From assembly GCF_022921075.1 (NCBI RefSeq), contig NZ_CP095050.1, forward strand, positions 4,774,001 through 4,838,000: DNA of 64,000 bases. Reading direction: 5' to 3'. Numbering within the stretch: position 1 is the first letter of the stretch; every line of letters starts with the position of its first letter. The stretch is from Hymenobacter sp. 5317J-9. Its GTDB lineage: Bacteria > Bacteroidota > Bacteroidia > Cytophagales > Hymenobacteraceae. Made by a program: the position numbers and the translations under genes. Of this stretch, positions 33,924 to 40,519 are shown one piece after another. Under the pieces are notes generated by a model. It made no database searches. It saw only the letters and a list, made by a program, of their open reading frames with translations, and was not told the DNA's origin.

Positions 33924-34694
33924 TTACCGCCCCATCCAGCCGCCGTCGACGGTGAGGATGGTGCCGTGCACGTAGTCCGAGGCGGCCGAGGCCAGGAACA
34001 CGGCCGGGCCGGCGTAGTCGGTGGGCAGGGCCCAGCGGCCGGCCGGAATGCGCGCGAGAATGGCGGCGCTGCGCTCCTCGTCCTGGCGCAGGGCGGCCGT
34101 GTTGTCGGTGGCCACGTAGCCGGGGGCAATGGCGTTCACGTTCACGCCGCGGCCGGCCCACTCGTTGGCCAGCGCCTTCACCAGGCTGCCCACGCCGCCC
34201 TTGCTGGCGGCGTAGCTCGGCACGTTGATGCCGCCCTGAAAGGTGAGCAGCGAGGCCGTGAAGATGATTTTGCCCGAGCCGTTCTGCAACATCTGCCCGC
34301 CAATGGCGCGGGCCAGGCGGAAGGGCGCGTCGAGGTTGATGCTCAGCACGGCGTCCCAGTCCTCGTCGGAGTGCTCGGCGGCCGGCGCGCGGCGGATGAT
34401 GCCGGCGTTGTTGAACAGAATGTCGATGACCGGAAAGTCGGCCTGCACCTGCTTGATGAAGCCCTGCAGCTCCTCCAGCTTGCCGAAATCGGCCTGATAG
34501 CCGTTGTATTCGCGGCCCAGGGCCTGCACGGCCAGCTCCGTTTCGCCGCCCTTGGGCATGTGGATGGATACGCCAATGATGTCGGCGCCGGCTTCGGCCA
34601 GCCCGAGGGCAATGGCTTGTCCGATACCACGGTCGCAGCCCGTGACGAGGGCACGCTTACCAGCCAGGCTAAACGCAGAAGAGAATGCAGTCAT
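33924..34694 (-). CDS. kduD: 2-keto-3-deoxy-D-gluconate / 2,5-diketo-3-deoxygluconate dehydrogenase (SDR)
   Basis: 256 residues. ATG 34694 (MTAFSSAFSLAGKRALVTG) is preferred; an upstream ATG at 34742 adds a segment unlike the family. Short-chain dehydrogenase marks: TGCDRGIG near residues 18-25, NNAGIIRR, Ser in FTASLLTFQGG, catalytic PSYAASKGG (Tyr-x3-Lys), and VNAIAPGYVATDNT. KduD reduces 2,5-diketo-3-deoxygluconate to 2-keto-3-deoxygluconate, joining the kdgK-eda route. First gene of a likely kduD-kduI-susC-susD-PL10-uxaB-uxaA transcript, with operator site A 130 bp upstream. Confidence 0.95.
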   Translation of the reverse strand: MTAFSSAFSLAGKRALVTGCDRGIGQAIALGLAEAGADIIGVSIHMPKGGETELAVQALGREYNGYQADFGKLEELQGFIKQVQADFPVIDILFNNAGIIRRAPAAEHSDEDWDAVLSINLDAPFRLARAIGGQMLQNGSGKIIFTASLLTFQGGINVPSYAASKGGVGSLVKALANEWAGRGVNVNAIAPGYVATDNTAALRQDEERSAAILARIPAGRWALPTDYAGPAVFLASAASDYVHGTILTVDGGWMGR

Positions 34695-35195
34695 AAAAGG
34701 GACAATGCGGAGAAGAAAAAGAGAAGAATTCAGCGGCACCAAGCGGTTGGCGCCGGTCTTGCTTCATAAATATTTCATGGCAGACCCGCCAAAAGCAAGA
34801 GTTGGACAATCTATTTTTGTGCAATCGTTGCCGGGAACGATGCCATACCAGGATTACGCCACTACATTCCGCCAAAAAACGCCTGTAAGGCCGCGAAACC
34901 ATATCCTCACACCCCATTCTAACGCAAGGCCGCTTTATCAATAATAATTGCACTTTATTAATAAAACCAACTTTTATTAGCGTATTTAGCCATGTCGTGA
35001 TTTACCAGCTGTGCCGGCCTGCTCCCGGTAGCGTCCCCGTCCTTCTGCCGCGCTAAAATCAGCTTGGGGATGGGGGTAGCACAGCCCCTGATGGGCTCAA
35101 CTCACCTACTGCGGCCCCAGGGCGCCATACGCAACAGGCCCCGCTGCTGCGCCGGAGCGCACCAACGGGGCCTGTCCTGAAATAACGGACGGCAG
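34695..35195. other. kduD promoter region and end of the pectinesterase gene, no gene
   Basis: 501 bp without a credible ORF. From the left it holds the kduD leader, a -7-like TATTTATG (minus strand, 34772-34765) with TTTG 17 bp upstream, operator site A (34824-34841), an A/T-rich stretch (34920-34990), and a hairpin with arms CAGGCCCCG / CGGGGCCTG at 35135-35174 that may end the pectinesterase transcript though it lacks a T run. Confidence 0.55.
34824..34841 (-). promoter_or_regulatory. Pectin-regulon operator A (upstream of kduD)
   Basis: ATCGTTGCCGGGAACGAT, palindromic apart from the G/G pair flanking CCGG. Read toward kduD, the half AACGATTGC is followed by ACAAAAATAG. It lies 130 bp from the start codon and 52 bp from the TATTTATG -7-like box, placing its centre near -73. 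Confidence 0.75.
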
Positions 35196-36152
35196 CTATT
35201 CGCCGGCCAGCGGGTTCCAGTTGCCCAACACAGCTTCGCGGGTGTAGAAGGCTGCCTGCTGGGGCGTGAGCTGGCGGCTCCACAGAATGCGGGCCTTGGG
35301 GGCCGCGCCATCGCCGGTCGACTTGTATTCGGCAAAAAAGGCGTCCTGCTTGTTGCTTTCCTTGCCCCAGTGGTCCCAGCCTTTGGGCTTGATGATGTTG
35401 CTCAGCTCGCAGTTGAGGAGTACGGTTTTGCCGAAGGGTTTCCAGGGGCGGGCCAGGAAGTAGGAATCGGGCGGAGCCTCGCCGCCAATCTTGCAGCGCT
35501 GCAGCACGATGCCGTAGCGGATGCTGTCGGGGGTGGAGGCGGCGATGATGACCGTGCCGCCCGTTTTGCAAAACAGCGTGCACTCCTCAAAATAGGCCGT
35601 GGCCGAGCCCAGGATGTAGTCGGTAGTGCCCTCAATGTAGCAGTTCTTGTAGTACTGGCGGCTGCCGTAGCCGTACACGTACAGCGTGTCGCGGAAGCCC
35701 AGGAAGCGGCAATTCACGAACTTGGCGCGGTCGCCGTACACCCACATGGCCGGGCCCTGGCCCACGGTGCCGGCGGTGTTTTCGAAGGTGATGTTTTCGG
35801 CCGAGAAGTCGTTGCCAAATGCCCGGAACGTGGACGCCTCGGAGGTGCCCAGGGGCTCACCGTTGGCGGGGGTGCGGCCGTTGTAGTCGTCGAAGGTGAG
35901 GATGGTGGTGTTGAGGTCTTCCCCCATCAGCTTCACAAAGTTTTGCTTCTTGGCAAGGTTCAGCTTTTCCTTATAGATGCCCTTGCGGATGAAAATAATG
36001 ATGGGCGTTTTGTTGTTGAGCGGCACCGCATCGAGGGCGGCCTGCACGGTGCGGAAGTTGCCGGAGCCGTCTTGCGCCACCACCACGGTTTTGGTTTGGG
36101 CGAAGCCGCTGAAGCCGGTCAGCAGCAACAGAAAGAGTAGAATTTTAGACAT
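35196..36152 (-). CDS. Pectinesterase (CE8), short form
   Basis: 318 residues. ATG 36152 starts the signal peptide MSKILLFLLLLTGFSGFAQ. Right-handed beta-helix with the CE8 landmarks VVAQDGSGNFRTVQAALDAV, GIYKEKL, Gln132 (QGPAMWV), Asp155 (LGFRDTLY), Asp178 (TTDYILG) and ARPW. The catalytic aspartates are present, but the normally conserved Gln before the first Asp (QDTL) is Arg154 here. No sorting domain, so it probably works in the periplasm on imported methylated oligogalacturonides, freeing methanol. Located between kduD and the SSS symporter on the same strand. Confidence 0.92.
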   Translation of the reverse strand: MSKILLFLLLLTGFSGFAQTKTVVVAQDGSGNFRTVQAALDAVPLNNKTPIIIFIRKGIYKEKLNLAKKQNFVKLMGEDLNTTILTFDDYNGRTPANGEPLGTSEASTFRAFGNDFSAENITFENTAGTVGQGPAMWVYGDRAKFVNCRFLGFRDTLYVYGYGSRQYYKNCYIEGTTDYILGSATAYFEECTLFCKTGGTVIIAASTPDSIRYGIVLQRCKIGGEAPPDSYFLARPWKPFGKTVLLNCELSNIIKPKGWDHWGKESNKQDAFFAEYKSTGDGAAPKARILWSRQLTPQQAAFYTREAVLGNWNPLAGE

Positions 36153-36477
36153 GAGCGGTGGGTGGGTAGGGAAAAGGCGCCGCGAGCATGTGGCCGCTGC
36201 AAGCAATGCGAATTTAGAACGATATTTTCGACCAGTCCAAATTAATAATCGCCCAAACACCTTATTTGACCATTCGACTACAAAATAAACCAATTTTTTC
36301 GCCATCAATCCCGCTTCTACCTTCCCTTTCTATCCGTCCTTTCGCAATAGCTTCCGTGGGCTGCGCCACCCAGGTATTTGGATTCTCGCCTTGGCCGTCT
36401 GCCCTCGACACACGAGTGGCCCGCTGGCAACTGCCAACGGGCCACTCCGGGAAAACCTTCCGATACCCGCTACGGCC
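36153..36477. other. Intergenic gap between symporter and pectinesterase
   Basis: 325 bp, no gene. Contains a hairpin at 36415-36448 and an A/T-rich stretch (36210-36300) that likely includes the pectinesterase promoter. Only an isolated AACGAT half-site (36218-36223) recalls the regulon operator; no full site is present. Confidence 0.5.
36415..36448 (-). terminator. Hairpin after the SSS symporter gene
   Basis: GAGTGGCCCG / CGGGCCACTC with an inner TTGGCA/TGCCAG stem; strong but without a T run. Probable terminator or 3' stabiliser 30 bp after the stop. Confidence 0.55.
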
Positions 36478-38169
36478 CTACCAGTAAACGGTGTAGAGCA
36501 CAGTGAGGATGGCCACAATGGCCATGGCGCCGATGGCAAAGCCGGGGGTGGTTTTGAACATGCTGCGGTCCACTTCCAGGCCATTGGTTTTTACGCCGCG
36601 GCTGGTTTCGAATAGACTGATGAGCACCATCATTACCACGCAGATGACGAACACGAAGCCCATGCGGTCAAGGAACGGGATTTCGTACACGCCTTCGGCG
36701 TTAGGCACCGCAAAGCCCAGCGGCGCCAGTAACTTCAGGCTCACGTAGTTGGGTAGGAACTTGAACATCACCGACAGCAGGAAGCCGCCCACGGTGGCAA
36801 ACAGCGCCGCCGTGGAGGTGGTGCGCTTCCAGAAGAAGCCCAGGATGAACATGGCGAAAATGCCCGGCGACACGAAGCCGGTGTACTCCTGAATGTACTG
36901 AAAACCACCTTTCTTGTCGATGCCCAGGTGCGGCGCAATCAGCACGCCCAGAATCATGGCCACCACCACGGTGATTTTGCCCACGTTCACCAGCGTCTTT
37001 TCCGACGCTTCGGGGTTGATGACCTTCTTGTAAACGTCGAGCGTGAAGATGGTGGCAATGGAGTTGGCTTTGCCGGCCAGCGAGGCCACCACGGCGGCCG
37101 TGAGAGCGGCGAAGGACAGGCCCTTGAGGCCCACCGGCAAGATGTTGAGCAGCACCGGGTAGGCGCGGTCGGGGTTCAGGTCGGCACCGGCGCCGAACTC
37201 GGCGGCGCCGAACACGTCCTGCTTGTAGAGCACGTAGGCGGCAATGCCGGGCAGCACCACAATCACGGGCATCAGCAACTTGAGGAAGGCCGCGAACAGG
37301 ATGCCGCCGCGGGCCGTGGGCAGGTCGGCGCCCAGCGCGCGCTGGGTGATGTACTGGTTGCAGCCCCAGTAGTTGAGGTTCACAATCCACATGCCGCCGA
37401 GCAGCACCGTGAGGCCGGGCAGGTCGATGAAGTTGGGGTTGTCCTTCTTGAAAATCATCTGGAAGTGGTCGGAGGCATTTTGCGTCATCAGGTTGAAGCC
37501 GTTGATGACGCCGGAGCTGCCGTAGTGCTCGGCCACCATGTTCATGGCCAGGTAGGTGGTGGCCAGGCCGCCCAGGATGAGGAAGAACACCTGAATTACG
37601 TCCGTAAAGCCAATCACCTTCATGCCGCCCAGCGTAATGATGACGGCAAACGCAGCCAGCGCATACAGGCAGAAGGTGAGGTTGAGGTCGGCGATGCTGC
37701 TGATGGCAATGGCACCGAGATAGAGAATGGACGTCAGGTTGACCACCACGTAGAGCGCCAGCCAGAAAATGGCCATAATCATGGCCACCGTGCCGTTGTA
37801 CCGCTGGTTGAGGAACTGCGGCATGGTGAAAATGTGGTTCTTCAAGTAAACCGGAATGAAGAACACGGCCACGATGACCAGCGTGATGGCCGCCATCCAT
37901 TCGTAGGTGGCAATGGCCAGGCCCATCTTGAAGCCTGAGCCCGACATGCCCACAAACTGCTCGGCCGAGATGTTGGAGGCGATGAGCGAGGAGCCGATGG
38001 CCCACCACGTGAGCGAGCCTTCGGCGAGGAAATAGTCTTTGGAGTCGCCCTCCAGGGTGCCGTCGTGGCCGGTTTTGCGACGATACACCCAGATGCCGTA
38101 GCCGGACACGATGAGGAAGTAGACGAAAAATACGATGTAGTCAATCGTATCGAGGGCGTGCTTGTTCAT
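36478..38169 (-). CDS. Sodium:solute symporter (SSS/SLC5 family), probable uronate or oligouronide uptake
   Basis: 563 residues with about 14 hydrophobic helices. Family marks: DYIVFFVYFLIVSGYGIWV at the start, GSLTWWAIGSSLIASNISAEQFVGMSGSG (sodium-site helix 1), WIVNLNYWGCNQYITQRALGA, and LSFAALTAAVVASLAGKANS (SSS signature helix with the second sodium-site serines). It couples sodium entry to solute uptake at the inner membrane. Between the GH105 and pectinesterase genes, and with a degenerate copy of the regulon operator upstream, it most likely takes up galacturonate or unsaturated uronides; substrate is inferred from context only. Confidence 0.92.
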   Translation of the reverse strand: MNKHALDTIDYIVFFVYFLIVSGYGIWVYRRKTGHDGTLEGDSKDYFLAEGSLTWWAIGSSLIASNISAEQFVGMSGSGFKMGLAIATYEWMAAITLVIVAVFFIPVYLKNHIFTMPQFLNQRYNGTVAMIMAIFWLALYVVVNLTSILYLGAIAISSIADLNLTFCLYALAAFAVIITLGGMKVIGFTDVIQVFFLILGGLATTYLAMNMVAEHYGSSGVINGFNLMTQNASDHFQMIFKKDNPNFIDLPGLTVLLGGMWIVNLNYWGCNQYITQRALGADLPTARGGILFAAFLKLLMPVIVVLPGIAAYVLYKQDVFGAAEFGAGADLNPDRAYPVLLNILPVGLKGLSFAALTAAVVASLAGKANSIATIFTLDVYKKVINPEASEKTLVNVGKITVVVAMILGVLIAPHLGIDKKGGFQYIQEYTGFVSPGIFAMFILGFFWKRTTSTAALFATVGGFLLSVMFKFLPNYVSLKLLAPLGFAVPNAEGVYEIPFLDRMGFVFVICVVMMVLISLFETSRGVKTNGLEVDRSMFKTTPGFAIGAMAIVAILTVLYTVYW

Positions 38170-38302
38170 TGAAAAAAGCGGGAAGAAATTAAGGCGGTGC
38201 TCACCCCAGCGCCTGCGGGCGCAAGGCTGCCGAAGCTATGGAAAGGTAATGTTGCGCTAAAAAAACGGCTTCTGAAAGGAAAATCTTGGTTTTACTTCCG
38301 TA

Positions 38303-38320
38303 ATCGTTCTCGAAACCGAT
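38303..38320 (-). promoter_or_regulatory. Pectin-regulon operator F (upstream of SSS symporter, degenerate)
   Basis: ATCGTTCTCGAAACCGAT: one half exact, the other with one change, centre TCGA instead of CCGG. Toward the gene it reads AACGATTACGGAAGTAAAA, keeping the orientation and A-rich tail of sites A-E. 134 bp from the start codon. Confidence 0.5.
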
Positions 38321-38368
38321 GCCGATAGGTGGGCAACCCAGTGAGTCCTCGCTTACCCAGGCCTTAAA

Positions 38369-38402
38369 ACAAAACCGGCCGGGAATCTCCCGGCCGGTTT
38401 TG
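38369..38402 (-). terminator. Rho-independent terminator of the GH105 gene
   Basis: Perfect stem AAAACCGGCCGGGA / TCCCGGCCGGTTTT, 3-nt loop, followed on the minus strand by GTTTTAAG. It lies 21 bp after the GH105 stop. Confidence 0.88.
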
Positions 38403-38423
38403 CTTGCAGTCTACCTGCGGGCC

Positions 38424-40352
38424 TTACTTGCCCAGTAGCCAAGTGGCCAAATCCTTGCCCGCCTGGAAGTTCTGGAACGAAGCCGGAATCTTGCGGCCGT
38501 CCACGTACTCGTTGTACAGCCACGGGTCGCCGAGCAGGAACACCTTGCCCTTGCCTACCCGGGCCGTGGCCATGATGACCTTGCCGTTGTTGGTAACCAG
38601 CGGCTGAGCCGGCGCGGCCACCGACAGCACCGACAGCTCCTTCACGTAAGCCGTGCCAGCGTTTTTAAACACGGCTTTGCCCGAAGTCAACTCGACTTTG
38701 CCCTGCTCGAACTGGCTGCCCTGCACCATGTTCACGCTCTGGTCGGTGAACTGCACGCCGAAGTTTTTGGCCAGCTCATTGAAGTGCTTGATTTCGCAGT
38801 TGGCCGTGTCGTTGGCCAGCAGCACGAGGGTGCCGCCGCCCTTCACCCATTCGGTAATCACCTTGCCGTCGGCGGGCTGCACGTAGTTGGGCTTGGGCGA
38901 CTCCTTGCGCGAGTCCGGGTCGACGATGATGTAGACGCTCAACGGCTTGAGGCTGGCGGCCGTGGGGGCCGCGGGCACGGCCACCGTTTTGGCGCCCAGT
39001 TCGCGGAACTGATTACCCCACAGCCAGAAGCCGCCGTGCTGGCGCTCTTCCCAGGTATAATGCCACTGCTCCTGCTCGCCCGTCACGGGGCTTTTGCGCA
39101 TCTCGTGGTTGAAGTAGTAGTCCAGGCCCACGGTCTTGCCTTGACCGAGCTTGTCTTCGGCGGCAATTTCCATCTCGGTGCTGGCCAGGATGAAGGGGCC
39201 GACGCCCTTCAGGTCGTTTTTGCGCAGCGGCTCGCTCAGGTAATAATCGTAGGAGCCGTCGCGGTAGGGCTTGCCGCCCAGGCCGCCCACGCTCACCGTG
39301 CCGTTGAAAGCCAAGGCGCCATCGGCCTCGGTGGCCACGAAGGTTTTCAGCAGGCCTTCATAGCCTTTGCGGGCCACGTCGGCGTACTTTTTATCGAGGT
39401 AGCCTTTGCGGGCACCCTTGGCCAATGCGTACACAAACATGCTGCTGCCCGAGGCCTCGGCGTAGTTGCCCTTGCGGCCTTCCTGCGTCATCACCAGGCT
39501 CCAGGTGCCGGTTTTGGGGTCCTGGTACTTGGCCAGCGCGGGCGCCAGGCGCTGCAGGGCTTTGACGAGGGCCGGGCGCTGCGGATGGTTGGCGGGGAAA
39601 TAATCGAGCACGTCGACCAGGGCCATGCTGTACCAGCCGATGCCGCGGTCCCAGAAGTTGGGGCTCTGGCCGGTGGTTTTGTTGGCCCAGGCCTGCTCCT
39701 TGCTTTCGTCGTAGCCGTGGTAGAGCAGGCCGGTTTTGGCGTCAACGAGGTGCTTCTCAATCAGCGCAAACTGCTTGGCCACGTCGTCGAAGCCAGCGGG
39801 CTGGTTAAATACCTGGCTGTACTCGGCGTAGAAGGGCTCGGCCATGTACAGGCCGTCGAGCCACATCTGGTTGGTGTAGATTTTTTTGTGCCAGAAACCG
39901 CCCTCTTTGGTGCGCGGCTGGCCATCAAGCTGCTTGCGCAGGTACTGCGCGGCCTTGATGTACTTGTCGTTGCCCGGCAACGATACCTGGCCCAGCAGCA
40001 GCAGCGCGTGGCCGGTGGTCATGTTGTCGAGGTTGTAGTCCTCCTGCTTATAGGTCCGGATGCTGCCGTCCTTCTGCACGAACTGGTCGAGGTCCTTCTG
40101 AATGTAGGTGAAGTACTTGGCGTCGCCGGTGCGCTGCCACACGCGCTCCAAAGCGCGCATCATCAGGCCCTGCTCGTAGTCCCAGCGGGCAAACTTGTTT
40201 TTGCCGATGACGATGGAATCCGGGTGCCAGCCGATGAAGGCATCGGCCATGCGCTGCGAGTAGGGCTTGGTGCCAGCCGTTTGGGCGCCGGCGGTTTCGC
40301 TGAGCAGCGCCAGTCCCAGCAGCGGCAGGAAAAACGAGGAGTTGAATTTCAT
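38424..40352 (-). CDS. GH105 unsaturated rhamnogalacturonyl/galacturonyl hydrolase with C-terminal DUF4350-like domain
   Basis: 642 residues. ATG 40352 starts the signal peptide ending ETAGAQ; the frame is open upstream through R7. Residues ~30-420 are the (alpha/alpha)6 barrel: Asp109 in NLDNMTTG and Asp166 in MWLDGLYMAEPF match the catalytic aspartates of YteR-type enzymes; RGIGWYSMALVDVLDYFP follows. It hydrates the unsaturated uronic acid at the end of lyase products. Residues ~440-642 (LSVYIIVDPDSRKE, EWVKGGGTLVLLANDT, GKGKVFLLGDPWLYNEY) look like a glutamine-amidotransferase-like DUF4350 domain, often appended to GH105 enzymes. Periplasmic. Confidence 0.93.
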   Translation of the reverse strand: MKFNSSFFLPLLGLALLSETAGAQTAGTKPYSQRMADAFIGWHPDSIVIGKNKFARWDYEQGLMMRALERVWQRTGDAKYFTYIQKDLDQFVQKDGSIRTYKQEDYNLDNMTTGHALLLLGQVSLPGNDKYIKAAQYLRKQLDGQPRTKEGGFWHKKIYTNQMWLDGLYMAEPFYAEYSQVFNQPAGFDDVAKQFALIEKHLVDAKTGLLYHGYDESKEQAWANKTTGQSPNFWDRGIGWYSMALVDVLDYFPANHPQRPALVKALQRLAPALAKYQDPKTGTWSLVMTQEGRKGNYAEASGSSMFVYALAKGARKGYLDKKYADVARKGYEGLLKTFVATEADGALAFNGTVSVGGLGGKPYRDGSYDYYLSEPLRKNDLKGVGPFILASTEMEIAAEDKLGQGKTVGLDYYFNHEMRKSPVTGEQEQWHYTWEERQHGGFWLWGNQFRELGAKTVAVPAAPTAASLKPLSVYIIVDPDSRKESPKPNYVQPADGKVITEWVKGGGTLVLLANDTANCEIKHFNELAKNFGVQFTDQSVNMVQGSQFEQGKVELTSGKAVFKNAGTAYVKELSVLSVAAPAQPLVTNNGKVIMATARVGKGKVFLLGDPWLYNEYVDGRKIPASFQNFQAGKDLATWLLGK

Positions 40353-40371
40353 ATTATTTTCGAAACGAAAC

Positions 40372-40497
40372 AGAACGTCATGCTCATCTGGCGTCCGCGC
40401 AGTCGAAGCATCTCTACCGCAATAGTAAACTAACCATTGAGTTACTGTTGCGGTAGAGATGCTTCGACTGCGCGGACGCCAGATGAGCATGACGTTT
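40372..40497. repeat. REP/MITE-like inverted repeat R7 (extended arms)
   Basis: About 50-bp near-perfect arms, longer than in other copies because each carries a TCATCTGGCGTCCGCGCAG insertion between the ATGC and GAAGCATCTC parts. Both arms hold the insertion, so pairing is kept. Between GH105 and the CE12-GH28 gene. Confidence 0.92.
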
Positions 40498-40519
40498 TTC
40501 TTGGTAAGAATATAGAGAA

